Shown: positions 9,598 through 19,167 of the stretch, in pieces
How the letters are laid out: each line of letters opens with the position of its first letter
Position numbering within the stretch: position 1 is the first letter of the stretch
Source of the DNA: Priapulus caudatus
Taxonomy: Eukaryota; Priapulida; Priapulimorpha; Priapulimorphida; Priapulidae
Assembly (NCBI RefSeq): GCF_000485595.1
Contig: NW_014579878.1
Span: forward strand, 2,685-36,307
Direction of reading: 5' to 3'
DNA length: 33,623 bases
Translations under genes and position numbers: made by a program
Notes under the pieces: model-generated
What the model was told of the DNA's origin: nothing
What the model saw: only the letters and a program-made list of their open reading frames with translations
The model's database searches: none

Positions 9598-10244
9598 CCT
9601 CCCTTAAATGGCGTTACTGCGATCTCTCATACTATAATTATGAAGGCTCTATATCACCGAGTCACTATGTGGATTTTTCTACTCGTCAAATTTCTTATGA
9701 GTTGAGTTTGTGTGAACTAATAAATCCAGCCATCGCTTATGATAGCATTATCGCACCTGTCATTTCACGTTGACTCACCCGATGGACTCGTGTCTATCTC
9801 TGCCATCCTGCGACCCCGGCTCGGTCACATATCCACAACTGCTGACTATTCTTATCAAGCAAGCAAACATCTTCTACGTTTACGACTAAACAAGAGCCGC
9901 AGAGCGACTGGGTTTATCTGGGGTCTGTTGCTACGGTTATAAACGTAAAATTTCAGTCGTGCGTAGTGACACATTTGTTAGGCGCAGATATGCAGATACG
10001 CAGTTGCGTACACATCATTGTTAGGACACGCCCACTATCCCTCCCCATGCGATTTTGGTTTATTTTATTAAATGAAATTTGTGTCAAAGATTCACAACTA
10101 TCTATTTTTATCTATGAATGAATATGATGATTGATTGGGGATGGGGGTAAAGGATACTTGCATTTAAAGTCAGAATGGTTGGGACTGCTCGTGGCCCCCT
10201 CGCCTTGAAACCACCTACACGTCAACACACGTGGACGATGGCGC
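9598..10244. other. No gene seen
   Basis: Unremarkable mixed-composition DNA. The 67-codon frame at 9739-9942 has no recognisable features. Confidence 0.4.
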
Positions 10245-10928
10245 AGCGCGTTCCACAGCATGTGCACATGCAAAATGCATCGATCTGTGGCGTGTGGAAA
10301 ATATCATACGTGTTTGATATTTTCTTCAACGTGTGGAAGATTGAACAGCGTCTGCGGAGTGGCTGTGTAAAGTTCCACACCGTCTCAACACAGCTACACT
10401 TGGACGTGTTTTAACGTTGACATTTTGACGTTGTTTTTACGTTGCTCTCTCTCTCTCTCTCTCTGTGTGTGCGTGCATGCGTGCGTGCGTGCGTGCGCGC
10501 GCGTGTGTAGTGGTGGATTTAGGGGGGGGCTAGCAAACCCCCTGTTGGACTAACAATATTTTTACACATATACCAACTAATTACTGCCAAGTATAATAGT
10601 CGCGCGGCTGCACAAAACGGCATCTGATGCATGGGTTAAATTATGTAATTGAGTGGCAAAGCAGGTTACAACCCTTTTGAAGCTTTTTCACAATTCTAAG
10701 AAAGAGTTTTACTCTCGACCTCAGGCTCATCCCAGCGGTGGTGTCCCCCTATATATTCAATGAACGTAACTTAACCAATGCCCCACCCCCTGTACATCAA
10801 CTTTACACTGCCACTCCGCAGACGCTGCTCAATCTTCCACACGTTGAAGAAAATATCAAAGACGTGTGATATTTTCCACACGCCACAGATCGATGCATTT
10901 TGCATGCGCACACGCTGTGGAACGCGCT
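10245..10928. mobile_element. Fold-back element with ~130-bp inverted arms
   Basis: Left arm 10245-10374 and right arm 10799-10928 are near-identical reverse complements. Both carry AGCGCGTTCCACAGC, GCAAAATGCATCGATCTGTG, GTGTGGAAAATATCA, TTGATATTTTCTTCAACGTG and CGTCTGCGGAGTGGC. The ~425-bp interior contains a (CT)n(GT)n(GTGC)n microsatellite (10446-10508) and a GTGGTGGATTTAGGGGGGGG string similar to hAT termini. There is no coding capacity. This is a fold-back/MITE-type element; the arms also contain a local stem, GAAAATATCA/TGATATTTTC. Confidence 0.7.
10446..10508. repeat. Compound microsatellite (CT)n-(GT)n-(GCGT)n
   Basis: CTCTCT run, then GTGTGT, then GCGTGCGTGCGTGC, ending in GTGTGTAG, inside the loop of the fold-back element. 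Confidence 0.85.
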
Positions 10929-10960
10929 GGAGGATGGCGCAGCGCGTTCCACAGCGTGTG
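10909..10960. repeat. Perfect 20-bp hairpin at the edge of the fold-back element
   Basis: CACACGCTGTGGAACGCGCT (10909-10928) is repeated exactly in reverse complement at 10941-10960 with a 12-bp spacer. The left half is the tip of the right fold-back arm; the right half is an additional copy of the arm tip. Confidence 0.85.
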
Positions 10961-11263
10961 TGGCGGGTACGCCAATAATGGGAAGTGCGAACGACCTAAA
11001 CAACTCGACATCTATTTATACGACGCTCACCACCGTTATAGTAGATGCAGTCACTCACGGGCGTTATAGTAGATCCAGTATGTAGTGTACGGTGAGATGG
11101 TGTGGCGCGATATGTGTGCGTGATTGACACTATGTGTGGGCGCGATAGTGGGCGTGTCCTAAAAAAGTTCTAGCCATTGCAAAATTCTCTAAATATTAGG
11201 AATAATAATATTATTATTAATAATTACAACGTTTTTACGGGTAATGCGCGTAGCCTGAGGCAC
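10961..11263. other. No recognisable feature
   Basis: Short diverged duplications such as GCGTTATAGTAGATCCAGT/ACCGTTATAGTAGATGCAGT (around 11031-11080), but no gene or transposon signature. Confidence 0.4.
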
Positions 11264-11960
11264 TGATCTCTATAATATAATCTGGATAGCGCTTGGCCTA
11301 TCCACGCTTAACATGAAAGTGACGCCACAGCGCCATCTTCCAACCACTCTCTAAAGCTGAATCTGCCGGTCTGTGCCCCACAGCATTTCGAATGAAAAAT
11401 AAAAAAACGCGACTTATTCTATTATTCAAATTAGCATGAAAAAAACTTTGATCCATACTTAAGAGATTATATAAATATGGATATGTAGACATAGATACAT
11501 GTATGGAGGGAGCTAAGGGAACGAGAAATACACAAAAAATCATTTTTACGTGACGTCACGAGTCACGTGCTAGCTAGTCGGAGCCTATTCTACCAATCAT
11601 AATATTTCTTATGTTACCATTCGTATGAAAACAAACCTTGATGATGAAACATGATGAAAATGATGAAACATGAAAGATTATGTTATATATATATATTTAT
11701 AAGGCATATAGGCAAATATAGCATATAGGTATAGCATATAGCATACATAGGCCTACATATAATACTAATTACTATATATAATTAATATAGCATATTATAT
11801 TATTGCCAACCAGGCTGTGTGAATAACGTCAATATACTACTACTACGGTACTAGTACTAGGCTATTCTATATATATATATGAATCGATAGATGAAAGATT
11901 AGATGATTGATAAAACGTTATCTGGGACAGAATTATTCGGTCTAAGGTAAATATAGCATA
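11264..11960 (+). repeat. Dispersed repeat family, copy C
   Basis: Same order of landmarks as copy A: TCTCTATAATATAATCTGG, GCGCCATCTTCCAACC, CRE palindrome 11551-11558, CATTCGTATGAAAAC, CATATAG stretch, CATAGGCCTACATATAATAC, GTGTGAATAACGTCAATATA, ACTAGT microsatellite, TCGATAGATGAAAGATTAGA. It differs from A by many small indels. An 81-codon minus frame through it is not shared by the other copies. Confidence 0.75.
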
Positions 11961-12024
11961 TGTCTAGCATACATTATATAGGCCTACATATAGCATATAT
12001 GATATAGCAATATATAGCATATAT

Positions 12025-13815
12025 CAGTGGCGTAGACAGGTCCTCAGTTGTGGGGGGATGATTTCGCTGTTACTTCCATCATAATGTATATGAAGAGTGT
12101 GCGCGAGTAGCGCACACCGCGAGCGCCTTGGCGCAAAGCCCTTAATGGGTGGGGTCCAGGGGCCCGCCGTAGGGGCCTTGGCGGGGTGCAGGGACAGAGC
12201 CCTTGCCCGGGGTCCAGGGGGCGGAGCCCCCGGAAGCTCTTAGATTTTAGCAATTTAGAACCTTCAAGATGGTCGTTTTTGAGGTAATTGAAAAAAATTG
12301 ATATTGTAAGTGCAATTTTGTGAATTCGAGGGTAATTTTTTTCTTTGGATCTAAATTTGGATTAGGTTTAATAACACGCACCCCCCACACACACAACCAG
12401 TGGCGGATCCAGAAGTGAATTCTAGGGGGGGCGAATCATGCGAGCTCAAGGGCACGAAGCGCGCACTGTGTGGAATTGTTAAAAAGTTGCAATCTAAAAG
12501 CAATCAATTTTGGACATCTTTATCATAGAATATCAGGATTTTTTCTCGTTCAGGGGGTGTCCCCCTCCTGTTTAGGGGGGTCCAGGGGACCTCCCCCGGA
12601 AATTTTGTTGAAAGTAACACCTCTTCGATGCAATTTCCTGCACTATGAGGCAGCACTATTAAACAATCTTCATCCCAATAACATCACTGTTGAGTTGAGT
12701 ATTTTTACCTTTAGGGACATCAAAGACTAAAATGCTTACTACAAAATCTGTGCTATACATGTACTTGTTCTCACTGGGGTTGCCAGTGCAGACTTACCTA
12801 GGCTAAAATACCTTTACCCTAAAAATTCTAGGGGGGCGACCGCCCCCTGTGCTACCGACCCCCGTTGACAACTACAGCACTGGAATCATCTCCCCCGGAA
12901 ATTTTGATAAAACGTGTATTTTAGTGAGAACCTTAAAACTGCAAAAAAATATGAGAAAACAACCAGATTTGAACCAAATAGTGCATATTTTCACCCCTTT
13001 TACAAAATCGGGAATATACTTCCGGTCGGGTCTCAGCAACTCCCTCCCCCTCCCAGAAAGTGAGATGAAATTGAATTTTCCCATTCAACCCCCCTGAAAA
13101 TTCAATATCCCAACTCTCAATAGGTCTCTTCTAATTTTGAATAAAGCAAGGATTTAACTTTCGTCCGCAGTGATAAGACGTGATTTGGGGATTTTGAAAA
13201 AAAAATCGTATATGGGGAATGCGTCTAAAATTAACCGTCTGAGTTTCAGTAAAATAATGTCATTCTTAGAACGAATTACAGCAATTTTACAATAGATGTA
13301 TGTCACGTACCATTTCTGTAACAATACATTAGGAGAGTATGAATAGCGATGACGGATTTGTAGATAAATATCCAGTATTTATTGTCTGTAAAATATTAAA
13401 TTTTTCCCCATTTTCTTCCTGAAAGTAGGGGGTGATGAAAGCCACCCCACCTCAATAAGTGTGGGGGTATATACCCCCATCTCGCTGCTATCTACGCCCC
13501 TGTCAGATGAACTTAAATTTGACTTTTGATATGCATACAAATATTTATAATCATAATCTTTGTTAGCAGTACTCTACAGGGGCTGCGGAACGATTTTTGA
13601 AGTGGGGATGCTAAATTTGTTACGCTCGACAGTGGCCAATGCAGGATTTCGAGGAGGGTGGTAAGAAACATGCGGGGGTATGCGGGTCCTCCCCTAGAAA
13701 ATTTTGAATCCCCCATTTTCCTCCTGAAAGTAGGGGGAATGATTGTACATGCCATCCCCCCACGTCAATAAGTGGGGGGATGCATCCCCCCATCCCCCCG
13801 CTATCTACGCCCCTG
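12025..13815. mobile_element. hAT-like non-autonomous TIR element(s), nested
   Basis: Begins CAGTGGCGTAGACAG (12025) and ends CTATCTACGCCCCTG (13815); these are inverted repeats matching at 13 of 15 positions. Flanking octamers GCATATAT and ACATATAT agree at 7 of 8, consistent with the 8-bp duplication made by hAT transposases, although the surroundings are TA-rich. A second end (CTATCTACGCCCCTG, 13488-13502) with ~110 bp of matching upstream sequence, and an internal CAGTGGCGGATCCAGA (about 12399), indicate nested related elements. No transposase is present. Runs such as GGGGGTCCAGGGG/CCCCCGGAA are typical of these elements. Confidence 0.6.
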
Positions 13816-13849
13816 ACATATATAATGATATACTAGCATATACCCAGAC

Positions 13850-14000
13850 AGCACAACAGCACCAGGCCAATATTAGCCCAATATCGGTTAATCTTGGCAC
13901 CAATAATATTGGCCCGACATTGCCAATATCGGCCTGACCCCCGGCTTGCACTTTGGCCCGACATCGGGTTAACTGGCTCCAGGTTGGCAGAATAATGGCA
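13850..14000. repeat. Palindromic short repeat (CCAATAT/GGCCCGACAT family)
   Basis: GGCCAATATTAGCCCAATATCGG, CCAATAATATTGGCCCGACAT (quoted in part) and TTGGCCCGACATCGGGTTAA recur in alternating orientation, so the stretch folds into several stems. It resembles short tandem or MITE-like repeats of invertebrate genomes; the family is not identified. Confidence 0.45.
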
Positions 14001-14103
14001 TGGGGCTAAATGATACACTTTCCTTGAATATCAGTGTGTGGGCTGGGCATTTTTGAATGAAAAAGATTGTACTATTAATTATTCTGGTTTCAATAAAAAT
14101 TTA

Positions 14104-14665
14104 TTAAAATGTCGAAAATGCATATTTAAACATTTGAGCATAACATTGCTCGTCCGCCCGCCAACACAGACGTCGGCCTTGCGATGGCACGCGGTTACCT
14201 CCGCCCCGCACTGCTGTAGCAGGCACTATGACCATCTTCTCTTCTGGAGCGTCCATGTTGCCAATGTGTACACGGCCACACTGCGCAAACACCGCCTGCC
14301 GGTAGCGGTCGCCACCGCCGGCCGCTTCCCACTCGGCGCACGCAAGCCAGGCGGCCGGGAACCACGCGACGCACTCGTAGGGTGTCTCGGCGAGCCATGC
14401 GCCGGACTCGAGCGACTCGAGCACCCACGCGACGGAGACGACCCAGCATCCGCGCGCGATCGCCACGAGCGTGTTCAGCGTGCGGCGCTCGCGACCGCAG
14501 ACGACGTGCGTCGTGTCGCAGCCAACGTCGTCGCGGAGACGGAAGCGGCTGAGCTTGCCGACGATCACGATGACCAGCTCCTGATCGCTCGCGTCAAGAC
14601 TCGTCAGGACGATGCTGCTGCTGCTGCAGCGGCTGCTGCTGCTCTGACTACTGGTCTATGACCGC
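14104..14665 (-). CDS. MCPH1: Microcephalin-like (MCPH1) C-terminal BRCT exon, partial
   Basis: The minus frame is open from a TAG near 14665 to a stop at 14104. It encodes a Ser-rich start (CAG/AGC repeats), then IVLTSLDAS, TTHVVCG, RTLNTLVAIARGCWVVS, AWVLESLESGAWLAETPYE and a FPAAWL block. The order and spacing match the second BRCT domain of microcephalin (family pattern THV.SGK..RTLN.L.GIARGCWVLS..WV..SLE.G.W..EEPFE...FPAAPL). Microcephalin binds phospho-peptides (for example gamma-H2AX) and acts in DNA-damage response and in blocking premature chromosome condensation. A plausible splice donor, GGAG/GTAACC, lies at about 14199/14198, so residues after it are probably intronic. The following BRCT half and the upstream exons are not found in the window. 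It could be a genuine exon whose neighbours lie outside, or a stranded gene fragment. The start codon is not here. Confidence 0.7.
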
Positions 14666-14924
14666 TGAGGCCGTTGCTTCGCAGCAACGCCGGACGCATT
14701 TCAACTCTTCTCAGCGTATCGGCGAATTTTGACTTTTACAATTTTTTTTTTACTTTTTAACTTTTTTAAATTTTTGTCTCAGCCAGAACCATCTCCCAGA
14801 CGTGGTGATTCTGAATATTACAGTTGGGTATTCAGTTTACGCGATTGAGTGACAAATGACGGAGAACATCGAGGTCAAACAAACACACACACACACACAC
14901 ACAAGATTAGCCAAATTATAGTAT
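14666..14924. other. Probable intron sequence with (AC)n
   Basis: T-rich and A-rich runs (14735-14778) and an (AC)n microsatellite at about 14882-14902 precede the retrotransposon insertion point. It contains no coding features. Intron status follows only from the exon call at 14104-14665. Confidence 0.4.
14921..14924. other. Target-site duplication GTAT, left copy
   Basis: GTAT abuts the left LTR (TGTAAC at 14925); the same GTAT follows the right LTR at 25455-25458. One further base (A) could be counted on either side, giving AGTAT if the LTR ends one base earlier. A 4-5-bp duplication is normal for Ty3/Gypsy integrases. Confidence 0.75.
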
Positions 14925-15550
14925 TGTAACGTTTTTGCCTTCTTCTCCACAGTCTTGCCCTCTATCCGTGATCGTATACTAGGTTCGGGCGTGGCCGAAG
15001 TTCTGCTCGAGAAGTTACGTCTCCCACCCAGATTCTACCAGGACTCGCGGACGAAACGAACAGCAACAAGAGACGTACAGAACAACGCTTTTATTAACAC
15101 ACTACTTACTAACCGGGAGAGTGGTCGCCAGTTACAGCAGCGATCTCCTCTCGCCTACCAGGACTAAGCTGGGTGCTGGCGCACAACACGTCGCTACTCT
15201 CACCCTACATTCGCATCTCAGCGCGTTGGAGATTCACTCCGCTCTCACTGCGGGCGCGACGATGCTCTCCTTGTTTACACCACAATAATTATCATCGTCC
15301 TAGCCATCCGGCCTATATAGCACCACAAAATAAAGACCGTGCTGATGACACGTCCGCCCTCTTCCACTGTTGGCTGTCAAGATAGCGAGCACGCTCGCCT
15401 CACATCACAATGTCATGCGCGCACACCCTCTCTTGCTCGCGCCCTCTATAACATTAATTCCTGCACGATCACAATAAACGTATAACTGTAACGTTGACGA
15501 TAGTACAAGGAGATGACGACCAACATACGGACATGATCGACTTCGCCACA
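14925..15550 (-). repeat. 3' LTR of the Ty3/Gypsy element
   Basis: On the minus strand it runs TGTGGCGAAG...AAAACGTTACA (TG...CA ends). It contains a TATATA box (15314-15319) and, about 220 bp downstream, AATAAA (15090-15095), the expected U3-R-U5 order. It matches 24833-25454 with about 6% differences counted by hand. Confidence 0.92.
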
Positions 15551-15565
15551 CTATCCGCTCCTCAA
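15551..15565 (-). promoter_or_regulatory. Polypurine tract (PPT)
   Basis: The minus strand reads TTGAGGAGCGGATAG immediately before the 3' LTR. It is purine-rich but interrupted, a position and composition suitable for priming plus-strand DNA synthesis. Confidence 0.6.
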
Positions 15566-15916
15566 ACTTGTGCTACCTCCTGGGAGCACTTCTAATCTCC
15601 CGTAGTCATGGCTGGCAAAGTCGGTCATACCCGCGCGCACCCCCTCATCTCCCCGTCTGCTAGTTATTTAAACCAAAAACAAAACCCCGCGATACAATAT
15701 CTTCCCCCCAACAACGGTAACACCACTAAAGCAACAATAATACGCGCGAAACATACACCGATGTCGCGCACCCGCGTCTTTCATAACCGCGTACCTCACG
15801 GACCCGGTCACTCGACCACCGAGGATCCAACACACAAAAGCCAACTGGCAACAAGGGGATTCTCTGGCGGCATAGTGCCGCGGCCCGGACTTATTTGCGA
15901 CCTCGGATCGTGGCGC
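15566..15916 (-). other. Untranslated stretch between ORF3 and the PPT
   Basis: About 350 bp within the element with no conserved protein feature on the minus strand. The plus-strand frame at 15608-16144 is antisense to the element and overlaps ORF3; I treat it as a shadow. Confidence 0.5.
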
Positions 15917-16903
15917 TTATTTGCGCCTGGCTGCCTCATGGAGAGCCTCCTGCTGGAGGCGTCGCCGCACCTCTTCATTGAAATGCCTCGTCAACTGGAG
16001 GCAGTGAGTGAGCAGCCTATCCGCTTGCGCGAGGCCGCGCAATACCTCCTCGTTGGGCATGACGGGCAGGTATTCTCTGCATGGGAGGGGCAGCACCTCA
16101 CACCACCTCGGGGCCAGGCACTCGGTCCCGAAATTGGTGCCTAGTAGTTCGCCGAGCGACCGCGGTGGCGGCGAGACCTTTGATGTCTCGCTGCTTGCCC
16201 GCACGCCTAGACTGGCGCGCTCCGCCGCTACCGCCTCCAAATCCGATCGAATGCTGTCGGCTTCTGTCTGCAGCTCCTCATCCGTCAGCCAGTCTCCAGT
16301 CTCGCAAGCGGCAGGCATGACTGCTGCGCCGAGAATCGCCTCCTCCTCCCAGGCCATGCGCTCTGCCTGGGGACTACACATCTCCGGACCAGGCTCCCCG
16401 TCTGAGCTTGGTGTCGGGCAGTGAGCCCCGCCTTCTTCCACTGTTGCTGCGGGAGGCCGCGAACTTGCTACCGCGGGAGGCCGCGAACTTGCTACCGCGG
16501 GAGGCCGCGAACTTGCTACCGCGGGAGGCCGCGAACTTGCTACCGCGGGAGGCCGCGAACTTGCGGCTGCTGCCTTCTCGTTCCCTTCTTGTCCCGTCGT
16601 CCGTGGGGATCCCTCCCCGGCAACCTCGGGTATAGCGGAAGGCGTCGGCTGCCGCTGAGTGCGAGCAGCCAGTTTCCCTGTCGCAGCTCGCCGCTTGGTT
16701 ACCGTTACATTGCGGCAGCTTTCCCTCGGCGAGGGTTCGGGTTTTCGCCGCTCGAACCCCTCGGCTGGCGTCCAATCGCTGAATCCCGTCCTTCTCCCGA
16801 CGCTATCTTCGCCCACGCGGAAGGCGCCTTGCCTATGCTTTGCCTGTTCGAGGTGTTTCGGCGAACACGCCTCCTCCTCGGCTGCATACTGCTCCTCAGC
16901 CAT
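15917..16903 (-). CDS. Extra retrotransposon ORF (ORF3) in the env position, unknown function, 328 aa
   Basis: I chose the ATG at 16903-16901 (MAEEQYAAEEEAC); the frame is open a little further upstream but without an ATG. Order of parts: an acidic/Ala start; a basic segment with KRRAATGK; five exact-length 8-residue repeats ASSRPPAV (about residues 117-156, encoded by a 24-bp minisatellite at 16451-16570); an acidic segment with WLTDEELQ and a run suited to helix (RSDLEAVAAERASL); then a Leu/Arg-rich helical C-terminus (ADRLLTHCLQL, NEEVRRRLQQEALHEAARRK). It has no signal peptide, no transmembrane segment and no glycoprotein-like cysteine pattern, so it is not an envelope. It is uninterrupted although gag and pol of the same copy are broken. 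It might be a capsid-related accessory protein, a regulator or a captured host fragment; I recognise no family. Confidence 0.65.
   Translation of the reverse strand: MAEEQYAAEEEACSPKHLEQAKHRQGAFRVGEDSVGRRTGFSDWTPAEGFERRKPEPSPRESCRNVTVTKRRAATGKLAARTQRQPTPSAIPEVAGEGSPRTTGQEGNEKAAAASSRPPAVASSRPPAVASSRPPAVASSRPPAVASSRPPAATVEEGGAHCPTPSSDGEPGPEMCSPQAERMAWEEEAILGAAVMPAACETGDWLTDEELQTEADSIRSDLEAVAAERASLGVRASSETSKVSPPPRSLGELLGTNFGTECLAPRWCEVLPLPCREYLPVMPNEEVLRGLAQADRLLTHCLQLTRHFNEEVRRRLQQEALHEAARRK
16451..16570 (-). repeat. 24-bp coding minisatellite in ORF3 (5 units)
   Basis: Units start at 16451, 16475, 16499, 16523 and 16547 on the plus strand (GGGAGGCCGCGAACTTGCTA...). They are essentially identical, so they homogenised recently. 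In the ORF3 frame each encodes one ASSRPPAV-type octapeptide. Confidence 0.9.
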
Positions 16904-17041
16904 CTTTCCAATTGTCTCTTCAACTATAACACGGCTCTTCCGTAACACGTGCAGACACAACGGTGTATGGGTGAGAGTGCCTCACTCATCCCTGCCTTCG
17001 GGTCTATACACCTCTCTACCCCGTCAGCAGATTCCTAATAA

Positions 17042-17124
17042 CCAATCACATAGCTCCTGCTTTCGCCTCGCCCAATCAGCTGACTGCATCGATTTATTCT
17101 CTGTTCTGCCACTGGGTTACGTCA
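17042..17124 (-). promoter_or_regulatory. Candidate internal promoter upstream of ORF3
   Basis: Within 220 bp upstream of the ORF3 ATG lie two NF-Y-type CCAATCA motifs in reverse orientation (17042-17048 and 17072-17078), a GGGCGAGGCG GC-box-like string beside the second, and a CRE-like TGACGTAA (minus strand; 17117-17124). No convincing TATA box follows. The grouping suits a TATA-less polymerase II promoter for ORF3; the evidence is motif clustering only. Confidence 0.35.
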
Positions 17125-18855
17125 TCACGCCTCCCTTCGGGCCGGGCATACCCGACCAATTCTTCGGGTTCCCCCGAAGTTACCTTGCAATACTTGTTGC
17201 GGGATTTCGCGCAATCCATCCGCGCGGCTCCTCCCGCTTAATCAGAGTAGGTAACGAGGCCTTCTCTACGTACTCTTACTAACACGGATAATACGTGTTT
17301 ACAATTCTGCTCGTGACATCGCGCTTACGCATCTCGCACGATCCCGAGCTACTTTCGCGCGTGCACGAAGTTATGACCGCGCACCGGCACGCAAAGTGTT
17401 CGCGCATCTCGCGATTAGTTAAAAACTATGTACACAGATTCCCACTTCTACCACAACCCGCGTGAGCATGACGTCACTTCGTGCCGCTCTCTTCGCGCTC
17501 TGTCTCTCTGTGGAAATCGCGCGCGCGTACACTTCTTACCGCATTGAGTGTACACGCACCTACCTAACTATAACGCATAAGCACGTAACTTTATTTCTAC
17601 GTATCTCTCTTATCCCGACGCCCGGCTATCGTGCACTGTGCGTGTCGCACAGCCTGCTCCGTGACACACAAGGTTAGCGTTAATTAATCGCGCATCCCAA
17701 TCCGTCGTAAACAATGCCACCTGGTTCTGCAGTCGCTGCCTTCCACGCTGCACGGCTGCCAACCAGCCGCTTGTTTATACGCGAACTACGAGGCCGCCAT
17801 CACCCCGTTTAACATTTTTTATCGCGCAACAGGTAACTGCCTCGAGAGCTAATATATACAACTTGCTCGCTAGCACACAACGTTGTACACGCAAAGTACG
17901 TACGACGTACTATACACAAAGTATGAGTACAAATCTCTATCGTCATCGCGCTGAACTTAACTATACACCCTATGCTCCCACCGCGCTAGCAGTATTTATA
18001 TACCTAGCCGTGGCACACGGCGATACATCTCGCGTCTCTGCTTCGGGAGTAACATATATTCGCGCGTAAAACCTGTCACGCCGCTTTCTAGTGTCGACCT
18101 CGGGTTATCTCCCTATCGATGACTCCGAGTCGGCGCTCCACTATCGTCGATTTCGGGTGGTCACCTTCGCGTTGCTCTCACTTCATCGCCTCGGTGTGGA
18201 TCTTACGTCATCGCTCTAGCGCTGATTCCGTGTCATCGCTCTAGCATTGATTTCACATCGTCACTCTAGCGTTAACTTCGGCGGCGTGTCAGTTCGGGTG
18301 CAGTGATCTCTCGGCATTGGCGTTGTGCGTAGACCGCATCGAGGAGGCAGGAGTGTTCGACGGCAATAACGTCGCCACCTTCAGCCGACGGCTGTGCCCT
18401 TCCCCGAGCTCCAGGCGTGGCGTCCGACCTGGGAGAGGACGTCGGCGTGACTCGACCCTCCATGCGTGTCTCGAGGGCCTTAGCCGTCGTCTGGCCGTCG
18501 TTCCTCAGATCCTCTGCGTCTGTCCTCGCTGCTCATAGCCGGGGATTCGTGTCCACTTGCAGTTGACATCACATCACCTGTTGACCTGGCAGCCGGCGTC
18601 GACTTCGCGTGCCCAAGTCTCGAGTCTAGATCCCATTTTTCGCTACGTAATCATCTTCCCGTGCGATCCCTCTTCCCTATCGGAGCATGCCTCCCACATT
18701 CGTGTACACCTTTCACTGATCTTCTAGGCCGTGTCGCACCGCCCTCGCGCGTGGACGTGCGACTCCTCCTGTAGCCCTGCTTGATGGTGGCCAGACTACT
18801 GTCTCTGCTCGTGTTTCTGCCTAACGACGGTAGTTACCCGCGTTTTGGCCAGAAC
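17125..18855 (-). other. Long non-coding spacer between pol tail and ORF3
   Basis: About 1.7 kb inside the element without a minus-strand frame that I recognise. It contains a self-complementary CTTCGGGTTCCCCCGAAG (about 17163-17180) and a degenerate ~25-27-bp repeat with CATCGCTCTAGC (about 18160-18285). The plus-strand frames are short shadows. It could hold splice signals or regulatory DNA for ORF3. Confidence 0.5.
18160..18285. repeat. Degenerate ~25-27-bp tandem repeat
   Basis: The core CATCGCTCTAGC recurs at 18209 and 18234, and again as CATCGTCACTCTAGC near 18256, with GATTCCGTGT/GATTTCACAT between them. Confidence 0.4.
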
Positions 18856-19167
18856 TCACCGGGCACCATGCTGGGTATTTATACCCCGCCCCCCGCCAAG
18901 CGGCCTCGTCCGACAGCAGCTAGAATCCGTAGAACTGCGGTGCACGCACATAACGATGCGACCGCGTCTCCCTATCAGGCATGGTAGCCAATCCCTGTCG
19001 TCGATAGTTACGGGCCAGGATGTCTCCCCGTCTTCCTCACCGACAGTCTCCGTCTCGACCGTAGTGTCTACGTCGACTTCCGCTGTTACCTCGGCTTTAC
19101 TCGCGGCTTCTGCGTCGACACCCACGGATACTTCGGTCCCACCCGCGGCTTCTGCATCGACTTTCAC
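18856..19167 (-). pseudogene. C-terminal end of the pol tail, out of frame with the rest
   Basis: Begins with the same VDAEAA repeat as the preceding pol tail, then TVETETVGEEDGE and a non-repetitive end (PVTIDDRDWLPCLIGRRG...) to the stop at 18856. It is separated from the upstream frame by a single missing base: repeat unit starts are 42 bp apart everywhere except between 19190 and 19231 (41 bp). I therefore read it as the former end of the same polyprotein, not as a separate gene. Confidence 0.6.

Noticed and set aside
15917-16903. ORF3 as a retroviral-type envelope
   Set aside because: It has no signal peptide, membrane anchor, fusion-peptide-like or furin-like arrangement, and few cysteines.
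15608-17282. Plus-strand frames of 138-207 codons opposite ORF3
   Set aside because: They are antisense to a well-oriented element, share the minisatellite only because 24 bp is divisible by three, and show no protein motif.
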